Origin: Cacconaster sp045642485
GTDB taxonomy: Bacteria; Bacteroidota; Bacteroidia; Bacteroidales; UBA932
NCBI GenBank assembly: GCA_045642485.1
Contig: JAZUIV010000002.1
Span: 1-64,000 of the forward strand
Direction of reading: 5' to 3'
Length of the DNA stretch: 64,000 bases
The notes under the pieces are model-generated. The model saw only the letters and a list, made by a program, of their open reading frames with translations. It had not been told where the DNA came from and did not search any database. Positions within the stretch are counted from its first letter, which is position 1, and each line of letters opens with the position of its first letter. A program made the position numbers and the translations under genes. Of this stretch, positions 43,071 through 51,662 are shown piece by piece.

Positions 43071-44363
43071 TTAGTCAACTTTGATATCCTTATTTACGTT
43101 CTTGCTGCCGGCAACTGCATAGTAAAGGAGGTATGCAAGCATTGCAACCACCAGCCAGTAGCTGTTCATATAACCAGCGCTGCTCTTTGCGATGAATTCC
43201 TGAATCAGAGGCATTATACCGCCACCGACTACGAGAGTCATGAAGATACCTGAAGCCTGCTCGGTATATTTGCCGAGCCCCTCGACTGCAAGATTGAAGA
43301 TTGCGCCCCACATAAGGGAGGTGCAAAGACCGCAGAGGACAAGGAACAGACAGCTTACGGGAACCTCGAACATTGCGAAACCGTCAGCGGCGCTGTAACC
43401 GGGCATACTGACTGTAACGGCCTTGGGAGTAAAGATGGCGGCGATTACGAGAACCAGAGCCACGGAGCATACGGTAACCATCTGGGCGCGTGTGCTGATC
43501 TTGCCGGAAATGGCTGAAGAGCAGGCACGTCCTACCATCATAAGCAACCAGTAGATAGCTGCGATTGCACCTCCGATAGCGGCACCACCCGCAAATCCTG
43601 CAGGAAATGCACCGTGTCCGGTAGCGTCAGCAAGGTAGAAGTTGACCTGTGAAGGGATGCCGATTTCAATGCCAACATAGAAGAATATTGCGAGCGCGCC
43701 CAGAACGAAGTGGCGGAAATGCCAGGCGCTGCTCTCGAATTTCTCGACCTTGCGCTCCTGAGCGGGCTCGGGAATATTGACGAATTTGATGATTACAAAT
43801 GCGATTGCGAAGACTGCCATTGCGATGAAGAGCAGAGGAGAAACGTCTGACATAGCAGTAGAGTCGCTTACAGTACCGATGAGAACACCCACCAGAAGAG
43901 GGGTAAGAGTACCGGTCAGGGAGTTCAGAGTACCGCCAATCTGGATGTACTGGTTACCCTTGTTTCCGCCACCGCCGAGGATGTTGAGCATCGGGTTCAC
44001 AACGGTGTTGAGCATACATACGCAGAAACCGCAGATGAATGCGCCGAGCAGATAGACATAGATTGCGCTTCCGGCAAGGGCTTTGAAGCTGGATACATAC
44101 TGAACGCAGATTCCGATGAAGCCCACTGCGAGGGCGATGAGAGTGGTTTTCTTGTAACCTACCTTGATAAGCATCTTGCCTGCGGGAATACCCATAAAGA
44201 GGTATGCGGCGAAGTTCATCATGTTACCCATCATCTTGGACCACTCATACTGATTGCCCCAGATGTTTCCGAAAGGCGCGGCCATATTGGTGACGAATGA
44301 AATCATCGCAAAGATGAAGCACATTGTCACGATTGCCACGATGTTGGTTTTTTGTTTTGTCAT
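43071..44363 (-). CDS. MFS sugar transporter (FucP/GluP-like)
   Basis: A 430-aa major-facilitator protein with 12 hydrophobic segments and FucP-subfamily features (GNQYEWSKMMGN, FMGIPAGKMLIKVGYKKT, the NTVVNPMLN segment). It likely imports a hexose by proton symport. It directly precedes the ROK kinase gene. The upstream DUF1015 gene ends 29 bp before its start. Confidence 0.9.
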   Translation of the reverse strand: MTKQKTNIVAIVTMCFIFAMISFVTNMAAPFGNIWGNQYEWSKMMGNMMNFAAYLFMGIPAGKMLIKVGYKKTTLIALAVGFIGICVQYVSSFKALAGSAIYVYLLGAFICGFCVCMLNTVVNPMLNILGGGGNKGNQYIQIGGTLNSLTGTLTPLLVGVLIGTVSDSTAMSDVSPLLFIAMAVFAIAFVIIKFVNIPEPAQERKVEKFESSAWHFRHFVLGALAIFFYVGIEIGIPSQVNFYLADATGHGAFPAGFAGGAAIGGAIAAIYWLLMMVGRACSSAISGKISTRAQMVTVCSVALVLVIAAIFTPKAVTVSMPGYSAADGFAMFEVPVSCLFLVLCGLCTSLMWGAIFNLAVEGLGKYTEQASGIFMTLVVGGGIMPLIQEFIAKSSAGYMNSYWLVVAMLAYLLYYAVAGSKNVNKDIKVD

Positions 44364-44392
44364 AATGTTTGTATTAGATGAAAAAAAATGTT

Positions 44393-45631
44393 TCAGAAAG
44401 TGTGTATCGCAAGTCCGCTCCGGAGCTTGGGTTCGAACCAGGTCGTCTTGGGAGGCATTATCGCCCCGCTGTCGGCAATGTCCGTCAGTTGTTTCATTGA
44501 CACCGGATAAAGAGCGAAGGCCGCTGCCATCTCCCCGCTGTCAACTCTGCGCTTGAGTTCTCCCAAACCTCGGATTCCACCCACAAAATCGATGCGCTCG
44601 CTTGTCCGGAGATCCCCCAGATGGAGAATCCTGTCGAAAATCAGATTCGAGCAGATGGTCACGTCCAGCACCCCGATAGGGTCGGTGTCATCGTAAGTGC
44701 CGGGCTTTGCAGTGAGGCTGTACCATTCCCCGCCCAGATACATCGAGAAGTTGTGCAAAGCACAGGGACGGTAGGTTCCCTTCCCCTTCGGCTCCACATC
44801 GAAACTTTCGGACAGCCGGTTGATGAAATCTTCTGCAGAGAGGCCAGCCAAATCCTTCACCACCCGGTTGTAATCTATGATTTTCAATTGGTTGTCCGGG
44901 AAACAGACTGCCATGAAATAGTTGTATTCCTCGGTCCCGTCGTGAGATGGATTCGCTTCGCGACGTTTCTGCCCCACACGGGCAGCGGCGGCTGTACGAT
45001 GGTGTCCGTCAGCGACATAGAAAGCCTCGATTCCCGCAAAAATCGCGGTGATGCGGGCAATGTCGGCATCGTCGTCAATCACCCAGAACTTGTGGCCGAA
45101 CCCGTCCTCATCTGCTATGAAGTCATATTCCGGGACTCGTGAGATATAACGGAACATTATCGCGTCAAGCTCAGGATTGTCGGGATAAGCAAAGAACACC
45201 GGCTCTATGTTGGCGCTCTGAATATCCACGTGGACCATACGGTCGTCTTCTTTCTCCTTGCGGGTGAGTTCGTGTTTCTTGATGGCTCCGGTTGCGTAGT
45301 CATCGGTATGCGCGCAGAGGATGATGCCGTACTGCGTGCGTCCGTCCATAGTCTGCGCATAGATGTAGTAACACTCCTTGGGGTCCCGCACAAGCCATCC
45401 GCGGCTCTGCCACAGTTTGAAATTGCTGACGGCCTTGTCGTAAGTGCGCTGTTCCCTTTCCTCCGCAATGGGCTCGAAGTCAATCTCGGGTTTGGTTATA
45501 TGCAGCAGGGATTTCTCCCCCGCCTCGGCTTTCGCCTCCACTGAATTCATCACGTCATAAGGGCGGGATGAAACCTCCTTGCCTATTTCCTTGGGAGGGC
45601 GAAGCGCCGCAAAAGGTTTTACCTTTACCAT
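44393..45631 (-). CDS. DUF1015 family protein
   Basis: A 412-aa protein starting at ATG 45631 (MVKVKPFAALRPPKEIG), the characteristic opening of the family. Further hallmarks are YVADGHHRTAAA (about 214-225) and EEYNYFMAVCFPDNQLKI. It is conserved beside serA and serC in many Bacteroidales and other bacteria. The function is unproven; a ParB-like/kinase-like nucleotide-binding fold has been suggested for related serine kinases. It starts 2 bp after the serA stop. Confidence 0.92.
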   Translation of the reverse strand: MVKVKPFAALRPPKEIGKEVSSRPYDVMNSVEAKAEAGEKSLLHITKPEIDFEPIAEEREQRTYDKAVSNFKLWQSRGWLVRDPKECYYIYAQTMDGRTQYGIILCAHTDDYATGAIKKHELTRKEKEDDRMVHVDIQSANIEPVFFAYPDNPELDAIMFRYISRVPEYDFIADEDGFGHKFWVIDDDADIARITAIFAGIEAFYVADGHHRTAAAARVGQKRREANPSHDGTEEYNYFMAVCFPDNQLKIIDYNRVVKDLAGLSAEDFINRLSESFDVEPKGKGTYRPCALHNFSMYLGGEWYSLTAKPGTYDDTDPIGVLDVTICSNLIFDRILHLGDLRTSERIDFVGGIRGLGELKRRVDSGEMAAAFALYPVSMKQLTDIADSGAIMPPKTTWFEPKLRSGLAIHTF

Positions 45632-45633
45632 AT

Positions 45634-46557
45634 TCAGAATTTGTTTAGTTGGAATTTCGTATCGCCCGTAGCGAAGAAGTTGCAAATCTGGGAGGCGGCC
45701 GCAAGACCGGCATTCACGTTTGCCTCGGCTGTCTCGGCACCCATCTTCTTGGGTGTCGCAAAATACCGGGCTCCGAATTTTTCAGCGAACTCCGCAGCCT
45801 TTCCGGGGGCCACGTCAGCCACATACCGCAAATCCTCCCTTTCGGTCAGCACTTTTATAAGTCCATCTTCGTCAATCACTTCCTTGCGGGCTGTATTGAT
45901 CAGGCATCCGCCTTTGGGCATCCGGGAGACCAGATCATACCCTATCGAACCTTTTGTCTGTTCGGTTGCGGGGATGTGGAGGGAAACGAAATCAGATTTT
46001 GCATAGAGTTCCTCAAGGCTTGAGGCGACCTCCGCCCCAGTAGCCTCAATCTTTTCCGCGCTCAGGAAGGGGTCGAAGGCGAGGACTTTCATCCCGAACC
46101 CCTGTGCGAGGGCCCCCACCAGACGTCCGACATTGCCGTAGGCCTGGATTCCGATTGTCTTCCCCTTGAGTTCACGGCCCGTGCCGGGAGTGAACTGGTT
46201 GCGGTTCATATATATCATCAGTCCGATGGCAAGTTCCGCCACGGCGTTGGAATTCTGTCCCGGCGTGTTCATCGCCACCACCTTGTGCGCACTGCAGGCG
46301 GCAAGGTCCAGATTGTCGAAGCCGGCTCCGGCACGGACGACAATCTTCAACTTCGGTGCGGCCTCAACTACAGCGGCAGTCACCTTGTCCGAACGGACTA
46401 TCAGCGCGTCTGCATCGGCCACAGCCTTGATGAGTTCATCTTCACCTTCGTATTTTTCAAGCAGGGCAACAGTATGACCGTTTTCCCGAGCTATCTTAAC
46501 TATTCCGTCAGTGGCAGCCTTGGCGAAAGGCTTCTGAGTCGCTACAAGTATTTTCAT
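45634..46557 (-). CDS. serA: D-3-phosphoglycerate dehydrogenase (short form)
   Basis: A 307-aa 2-hydroxyacid dehydrogenase without a C-terminal ACT domain. The NAD-binding loop is GIQAYGNVGRLVG (about 135-147). The catalytic-site segments VRAGAGFDNLD and the late Arg region (INTARKEVIDEDGL) are present. It oxidises 3-phosphoglycerate in the first step of serine synthesis; the serC gene 12 bp upstream carries out the second. The family can act on other hydroxyacids, but the context makes this role likely. Confidence 0.9.
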   Translation of the reverse strand: MKILVATQKPFAKAATDGIVKIARENGHTVALLEKYEGEDELIKAVADADALIVRSDKVTAAVVEAAPKLKIVVRAGAGFDNLDLAACSAHKVVAMNTPGQNSNAVAELAIGLMIYMNRNQFTPGTGRELKGKTIGIQAYGNVGRLVGALAQGFGMKVLAFDPFLSAEKIEATGAEVASSLEELYAKSDFVSLHIPATEQTKGSIGYDLVSRMPKGGCLINTARKEVIDEDGLIKVLTEREDLRYVADVAPGKAAEFAEKFGARYFATPKKMGAETAEANVNAGLAAASQICNFFATGDTKFQLNKF

Positions 46558-46569
46558 ATCTTCCGGAAT

Positions 46570-47640
46570 CTATTTGTGGAGTTTCTCGAATTCCTGCATA
46601 CAGGCCACCAGGGCATTCACGGCCTCGACAGGGCAGGCGTTGTACAATGAAGCCCGGAAGCCTCCCACGCTGCGGTGCCCCTTGATGCCCACCATACCGC
46701 GCTCCTTGGCGAAAGCGAAGAATTCATCCTGAAGAGCCTCCTTGCCGGGAGCCATCACGAAGCAGACATTCATAATGGATCGGTCCTCGACGGCGGCCGT
46801 ACCGACGAACATTGAGTTTCTGTCAATCTCATCGTAGAGGATTCCAGCCTTTTCGACGTCAATCTTGTGAATAGCCTCTACACCTCCTATTCCCTTGAGC
46901 CACTTGAGGGTCTCGTTCATAATGAAGATGGAGAATACGGGAGGGGTGTTGAACATACTTTCACCGTCGATATGGGTGCGGTAATCGAGCATTGTGGGGA
47001 TGTAACGGGTAACTTTTCCCAGCACATCCTTGCGGACAATGGCGAAAGCCACCCCCGCAGGGCCGACATTCTTCTGGGCGCCTCCATAAATCAGGGCATA
47101 TTTCGAAACATCGACCGGACGGCTCATAATGTCGGATGACATATCGGCCACAAGGTTGACGGGGCAGTCCATATCGTATTTGATTTCCGTACCGTAGATG
47201 GTGTTGTTCGTCGTGATGTGGAAATAGTCCAGGTCGGACGGGATTTCATACCCCTTGGGTATATATGAATATGTCTTGTCCGCGGAAGATGCGATTGCAT
47301 ATGCATTTCCGAGACCTTTTGCTTCTTTGAGAGCCTTCTTCGCCCAGACGCCCGTCTCAAGATAGGCCGCCTTGTTCTCCAGGAGGTTCATCGCCACATA
47401 AAGAAACTGGAGAGAAGCACCTCCTCCAAGGAAAAGAACTTCGTGTGTATCGGGGATATGCAGAAGTTCACGCCAGAGTGACCTGCACTCATCCATAACA
47501 GCCTCCCACTCCTTTGTCCTGTGGGAAACGCTGATTACCGGAATACCTGTGTTCTTGAAATCTTTAAGAGCTTCTATAGCTGCATCTATCGCGGATTGCG
47601 GAAGTACGCACGGACCCGCATTGAAATTGTACGCTTTCAT
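46570..47640 (-). CDS. serC: Phosphoserine aminotransferase
   Basis: A 356-aa class V PLP enzyme. It opens YNFNAGPCVLPQSAI, has FLGGGASLQFLYVAMNL, and the PLP-lysine is in YGGAQKNVGPAG. It makes phosphoserine from 3-phosphohydroxypyruvate. The length is standard. It lies between the YigZ gene (18-bp gap) and serA (12-bp gap). Confidence 0.96.
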   Translation of the reverse strand: MKAYNFNAGPCVLPQSAIDAAIEALKDFKNTGIPVISVSHRTKEWEAVMDECRSLWRELLHIPDTHEVLFLGGGASLQFLYVAMNLLENKAAYLETGVWAKKALKEAKGLGNAYAIASSADKTYSYIPKGYEIPSDLDYFHITTNNTIYGTEIKYDMDCPVNLVADMSSDIMSRPVDVSKYALIYGGAQKNVGPAGVAFAIVRKDVLGKVTRYIPTMLDYRTHIDGESMFNTPPVFSIFIMNETLKWLKGIGGVEAIHKIDVEKAGILYDEIDRNSMFVGTAAVEDRSIMNVCFVMAPGKEALQDEFFAFAKERGMVGIKGHRSVGGFRASLYNACPVEAVNALVACMQEFEKLHK

Positions 47641-47658
47641 ATTATTGTCAATAGATTC

Positions 47659-48261
47659 TCAAATATAGTGATTTATTTGGCAAAATTTCAACTGTTCCTC
47701 AAAATCTTTCACCAGAGAGAGCCGTACCTTAACCTCCAGCGTGCACTCCAGGTCGAAGGACTGTCCTGTGGCAGAGAGCCCCATCTCCTTGAGAATCTTC
47801 ATCACATCGTTCATACGCTCATACCCGAACCTGAGGATGAAATGTTCCTGAGCCAGTTTTTCCACAATCCTCGCCCCTGCAATCGCATCCTGTGCCGCGC
47901 TTTTGTAAGCCTTGATGAGTCCCGGCACACCGAGTTTCGTCCCGCCGAAATACCTGACCACCACTATCAGAATGTCACTGAGGCCCGCGGACAGAATCTG
48001 CCCGAAAATCGGGCGCCCGGCCGTGGAAGACGGCTCTCCGTCATCATTGACACGCCATTTCTCCCCCTGCGGACCTATCCTGTATGCAAAACAGTGATGA
48101 CGGGCATCAAAATATTCCTTTCGCACAGAGGCGATTAGTTCTTTTGCCCGGGCCTCTGTCTCAACGGGAAAGGCGAACGCAAGAAATTTGCTCCCCAAAT
48201 CCTTGTACAGCCCTTCGGACTTCTCCCCGATACTTTTGTAGCAATCTGATGCCGAATTCAT
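47659..48261 (-). CDS. YigZ/IMPACT-family protein
   Basis: A 200-aa protein. The IMPACT domain (about 15-125) has KEYFDARHHCFAYRIG and DDGEPSSTAGRPI with VVVRYFGGTKLG, followed by a C-terminal DUF1949-like alpha-beta domain (130-195). The family is linked to translation or tRNA-related regulation. It is the first gene of the minus-strand serC-serA-DUF1015 chain. Confidence 0.92.
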   Translation of the reverse strand: MNSASDCYKSIGEKSEGLYKDLGSKFLAFAFPVETEARAKELIASVRKEYFDARHHCFAYRIGPQGEKWRVNDDGEPSSTAGRPIFGQILSAGLSDILIVVVRYFGGTKLGVPGLIKAYKSAAQDAIAGARIVEKLAQEHFILRFGYERMNDVMKILKEMGLSATGQSFDLECTLEVKVRLSLVKDFEEQLKFCQINHYI

Positions 48262-48262
48262 A

Positions 48263-48292
48263 TTGTAAATGTACGCAAAAAACGTAAATTTG
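48263..48292 (+). promoter_or_regulatory. Promoter of the pRiA4b ORF-3-like gene
   Basis: TTG at 48263-48265, a 19-bp spacer and TAAATTTG at 48285-48292 fit the Bacteroidetes -33/-7 pattern. The start codon at 48313 follows 20 bp after the -7 box. Confidence 0.5.
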
Positions 48293-48312
48293 CGTTACAA
48301 ATCGGTTTCAAG

Positions 48313-48852
48313 ATGATTTTAAAATTCAGAGCCACGATACCCCAGAGCAAGATTTTCTACAGAATCTATGCTGTGGAGGGAAGTATGAACCTCTTCGATT
48401 TCAACACCTTCATTCTCGGAGATCTCGGCTTCGCACCCGACCAGATGGTGCTTTTTGAAGGATATGACGAAAGCGGAAAACTCTGCGGAGAATACGGGCT
48501 GTTCGATATGGGAGACGGGTCGATGGACAGAATCTCATTTGAAAAGTTGGCGAAAGACGGGCAGACAGAACTGCACTACATCTATGATATGCGGAACGAC
48601 CGCTACATCCGGCTGGTGCTGGAAGGGCAGGAGATTCTCCCGCTGTCAACTCTCCTACCCTGCCTTCTCGAGGAGAAAGGGCACGCCCCGGAGCAGTTCT
48701 CAGTGGCGTATGAAGACTATGAGGCCGTCCAGACAATCATCCCGAAGGCCTCCGCTCCCGTAGGAGACGAGGACCTCGATGATGATGACGATGATGATGA
48801 AGAAGAGGATGACGATGAGGAGGGTGAAGAGATTTATGATGAGAATGAATAG
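48313..48852 (+). CDS. pRiA4b ORF-3-like (TnpR-passenger) protein with acidic tail
   Basis: A 179-aa protein. Its first 120 residues match the pRiA4b ORF-3/IS1096 passenger fold (FYRIYAVEGSMNLFDFNTFI, LHYIYDMRNDRYIRLVLE). The family name comes from mobile elements, but chromosomal copies such as this one are common in Bacteroidales and no transposase is near. The last 30 residues are nearly all Asp/Glu, encoded by GAT/GAC/GAA repeats. The function is unknown. It lies 9 bp upstream of miaA in the same direction. Confidence 0.8.
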   Translation: MILKFRATIPQSKIFYRIYAVEGSMNLFDFNTFILGDLGFAPDQMVLFEGYDESGKLCGEYGLFDMGDGSMDRISFEKLAKDGQTELHYIYDMRNDRYIRLVLEGQEILPLSTLLPCLLEEKGHAPEQFSVAYEDYEAVQTIIPKASAPVGDEDLDDDDDDDEEEDDDEEGEEIYDENE

Positions 48853-48861
48853 TTCTCGCTG

Positions 48862-49719
48862 ATGCCCGTTCTCAAGGTAATTCTAGGCCCCACCGCAGTC
48901 GGCAAGACAGACTACAGCATTGACCTGGCGCTGAAGTTGCACTGCCCTATAATTTCCTGTGACTCAAGACAAATTTTCCGGGGGATGGCAATAGGCACCG
49001 CCCAGCCGTCAAAGGAACAGCTGGAGATGGTCAGGCACTATTTCATAGCCTGCAGGAATCCTGACGAACATTACACGGCCGGACTTTTCGAAATCGAAGC
49101 CCTGAGCCTTCTGGAAGAACTTTTCAAGGAATACGACACCGTCGTGATGACCGGAGGGAGCGGTCTCTATGTGGATGCCCTATGCAACGGACTGGACAAT
49201 TTCCCCGCCGCAGACCTTGAACTGCGCAAAAAACTGACCGCAAGGGCGAAGGAGGAAGGGCTTCCCGCTCTCCGCCGGGAACTGCAGATTCTGGACCCCG
49301 AATCCTATGCGACAATCGACATCGCCAATCCGCAAAGGGTGGTCCGCGCATTGGAAGTGACTCTGTCCACGGGCCGCAAATTTTCCGCATTCAAGACCAA
49401 CACCGCGAGGAAGCGCCGGTTCGACATAGAAAAGTACTGCCTTGTACGCCCACGTGAAGAACTGTACGGGCGGATTGAGGCCCGGGTGGACGCAATGTTC
49501 GAAGCCGGGCTCGTGGAGGAAGTCCGCCGCCTGACTCCGTACCGGGATATGCCGGCGCTGAACACGGTGGGATACAGGGAGGTTTTCCAATACCTCGACG
49601 GGGATATCGACATAAAAGAAGTGTTGCGCCTGATAAAGCGCAACACCCGTCATTATGCCAAGCGCCAGATTACTTACTGGGCGCGGGATCCTCAAATCGA
49701 ATATATTACTTCTTGGTAG
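48862..49719 (+). CDS. miaA: tRNA dimethylallyltransferase
   Basis: A 285-aa enzyme that isopentenylates A37 of tRNAs reading UNN codons. It has the P-loop GPTAVGKT (8-15), DSRQIFRGMAIGTAQPS (the DSxQ substrate motif), GGSGLYVDAL and the C-terminal RNTRHYAKRQITYW. It is slightly shorter than the usual ~300 residues. Its 3' end overlaps the convergent FKBP gene by 14 bp. Confidence 0.95.
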   Translation: MPVLKVILGPTAVGKTDYSIDLALKLHCPIISCDSRQIFRGMAIGTAQPSKEQLEMVRHYFIACRNPDEHYTAGLFEIEALSLLEELFKEYDTVVMTGGSGLYVDALCNGLDNFPAADLELRKKLTARAKEEGLPALRRELQILDPESYATIDIANPQRVVRALEVTLSTGRKFSAFKTNTARKRRFDIEKYCLVRPREELYGRIEARVDAMFEAGLVEEVRRLTPYRDMPALNTVGYREVFQYLDGDIDIKEVLRLIKRNTRHYAKRQITYWARDPQIEYITSW

Positions 49720-50434
49720 CCTGTGTCTGGGGCTCTACGTAAGGGGAGACCTTGATTACCTCAACTTTGAACTTGAGAGCCTCGTTGGGGCCGATCTTGT
49801 CACCCTGAGCACGTTCACCGTAAGCGAGGTTCGCGGGAATCCAGAGAGTGATTTCTCCACCTTCGCCGACAAGCTGCATTCCTTCAGTCCAGCCTTTGAT
49901 GACCCTGTTGAGAGGGAAAGTGACTGCTTCACCCCTTTCGTACGAAGAGTCGAAGACAACACCGTCAAGAGTCGCGCCTTCATAGTTGACCTCGACTGTA
50001 TCCTTCTCACTTGCGGCTTTTACTGTGCCCTCGCGGACTATCTGATACTGAAGACCGCTTTCGGTAGTCTTGACTCCTTCCTTTGAAGCATTCTCCGCGA
50101 AGAATTTTTCAGCCTTTGCCAGGTTTGCCTCACCGACAATCTCCATCCTCTTCTGGATGAAGCCGTTCACTGTGCCATAGAATTCTTCCTGAGAGATTTC
50201 AACGCCGTCACCGGCAGCCTTGATGCCTTCGACAATCTTGTTGATGTTGAGAGCGCCCATATTGGAGTAGGTGATTGAACGGCCGAGGTTGTAGCCGAGC
50301 ATATAACTGACTGAATCCACCTGGGCTTTGGATATGCCGGCGGGCTGTTTTTCAGATGATGTCATAGAGGAGCAGGATGAAAATGCAAATGCTCCGAGTG
50401 CGCATACAGCGACAATCAAAAGTGTTTTTTTCAT
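49706..50434 (-). CDS. FKBP-type peptidyl-prolyl isomerase lipoprotein
   Basis: A 242-aa exported isomerase with a lipobox around FSSC (Cys20). An N-terminal dimerisation-like domain (about 30-120, SYMLGYNLGRSI) precedes the FKBP domain (about 130-232, VNYEGATLDGVVFDSSYERGE and IPANLAYGERAQGDKIGPNE). It resembles FkpA/Mip-type chaperones of the envelope. Its promoter interleaves with the divergent TlpA-like gene. Confidence 0.93.
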   Translation of the reverse strand: MKKTLLIVAVCALGAFAFSSCSSMTSSEKQPAGISKAQVDSVSYMLGYNLGRSITYSNMGALNINKIVEGIKAAGDGVEISQEEFYGTVNGFIQKRMEIVGEANLAKAEKFFAENASKEGVKTTESGLQYQIVREGTVKAASEKDTVEVNYEGATLDGVVFDSSYERGEAVTFPLNRVIKGWTEGMQLVGEGGEITLWIPANLAYGERAQGDKIGPNEALKFKVEVIKVSPYVEPQTQATKK

Positions 50435-50487
50435 TATAGTAGATATTTACGAAATTGACTATGTTACAGTTTTTTCCGAACAGCCGG

Positions 50488-50519
50488 CAAATATAGTAAA
50501 TTTTGAAAATGTCAACAAA
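50488..50519 (-). promoter_or_regulatory. Promoter of the FKBP gene
   Basis: On the minus strand, TTTG (50519-50516), 20 bp, TATATTTG (50495-50488). The -33 box lies inside the spacer of the divergent plus-strand promoter at 50502-50532. Confidence 0.7.
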
Positions 50520-50532
50520 ATTATTAGATTTG
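50502..50532 (+). promoter_or_regulatory. Promoter of the TlpA-like gene
   Basis: TTTG (50502-50505), 19 bp, TAGATTTG (50525-50532) is a near-ideal Bacteroidetes promoter, about 38 bp before the ATG at 50571. It overlaps the divergent FKBP promoter. Confidence 0.75.
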
Positions 50533-50570
50533 CACGTATTGAGCAATCGAAAAAACAGAAACACCATACA

Positions 50571-51650
50571 ATGAAGAAACTCCTGATTGTCCTGGCCGTA
50601 TGGGCCGCACTAGCCCAGGGCTGCACTCCCAAAGGCAGTTATGTCCTCAAGGGAACCGTGAAAGATTCATTGGCCACCCTCCCCGGGGCGGCAATCGTCA
50701 TCACCGATATGGCAAGTGGCGAAAAAGACACTGTCGCCATTGAAAACGGCTCTTTCTCCCTGACCGGGACCGCCGACATAACCAGCTGCAAGCAGGTGAT
50801 GCTGGCCTTCATAGACGCACCGGCAGTCAAGCACAAACTCTACGCATCATTCATTCCCGAAGAAGGGACAATCAAGCTGGACCTTGACAATCGCACCGTC
50901 AAAGGAGGGGCTGTCAACAAATCGATGGAGAGTTTGGCCGAACGTTCCAAAATACTGATTGACACACTAATGGCCAAATACGAAAAACTGAATGCGGGAA
51001 AAATCCTGGAAACCGAATTTGAAGAGGCCGAAAAAGCCTACATTGAAGTGACCAAGGACGCCGTCAGGTCAAATCCCGACAATTACGTCGGTCTCAACGC
51101 ACTCAGGGAAATCATCTACGACATCGATCTGGCCGAACTCGACGAACTTCTGTCACTCTGCTCCGACTTTATCAGGAACGACGCCAAAGTCTCAAGGATA
51201 AGAGAACTCAAGGTTGCCGAGAATGCCTCAGGTGAAGGCAAGATGTTCATCGACTTCAACGGATCCACCCCCGACGGCAGATTTACCAAACTCTCCGACT
51301 TTGTGGGTCAGGGGAAATATGTCCTGGTCGATTTCTGGGCCTCCTGGTGCGGCCCGTGCCGTCAGGAAATCCCCAACATCAGGGAAGCCTACGACAGATT
51401 CTCAAAGAAGGGGCTCACCGTTGTGGGCGTAGCCGTATGGGATGGCGACAACAGTGCATCAAAGAAGGCAATGAAGGAGTTGGATATGAAGTGGAATCAG
51501 ATCTTTGTAGGGAACGACCGCACAGCCACGGATTCCTATGGAATCGCCGGCATCCCTCATATCATCCTCTTCGCTCCCGACGGGACCATCTACAAGAGAG
51601 ACCTGCGTGGAGAGGACATTTGCAAAACAATAGCAGGAGTACTCGAATAA
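50571..51650 (+). CDS. TlpA-like thiol-disulfide oxidoreductase lipoprotein with DUF4369
   Basis: A 359-aa lipoprotein starting at ATG 50571 (lipobox AQGC, Cys18). DUF4369-type beta domain at about 25-120, a helical middle, and a TlpA/AhpC-TSA thioredoxin domain at about 225-359 with the redox motif WCGPC (259-263) and the cis-Pro loop GIPHIIL. It should reduce disulfides in the periplasm. It is followed by DUF4831 and pepD on the same strand with short gaps. Contrast with the CxxC-less relative at 19617. Confidence 0.93.
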   Translation: MKKLLIVLAVWAALAQGCTPKGSYVLKGTVKDSLATLPGAAIVITDMASGEKDTVAIENGSFSLTGTADITSCKQVMLAFIDAPAVKHKLYASFIPEEGTIKLDLDNRTVKGGAVNKSMESLAERSKILIDTLMAKYEKLNAGKILETEFEEAEKAYIEVTKDAVRSNPDNYVGLNALREIIYDIDLAELDELLSLCSDFIRNDAKVSRIRELKVAENASGEGKMFIDFNGSTPDGRFTKLSDFVGQGKYVLVDFWASWCGPCRQEIPNIREAYDRFSKKGLTVVGVAVWDGDNSASKKAMKELDMKWNQIFVGNDRTATDSYGIAGIPHIILFAPDGTIYKRDLRGEDICKTIAGVLE

Positions 51651-51662
51651 CATCAACACAAT

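Noticed and set aside
48776..48850. GAT/GAC/GAA repeat run, considered as a microsatellite or CRISPR-like repeat.
   Set aside because: It simply encodes the acidic tail of the pRiA4b ORF-3-like protein; no spacer structure.
48313..48852. pRiA4b ORF-3/IS1096 family match, considered as evidence of a mobile element.
   Set aside because: No transposase, terminal inverted repeats or target duplications nearby; chromosomal copies are common.
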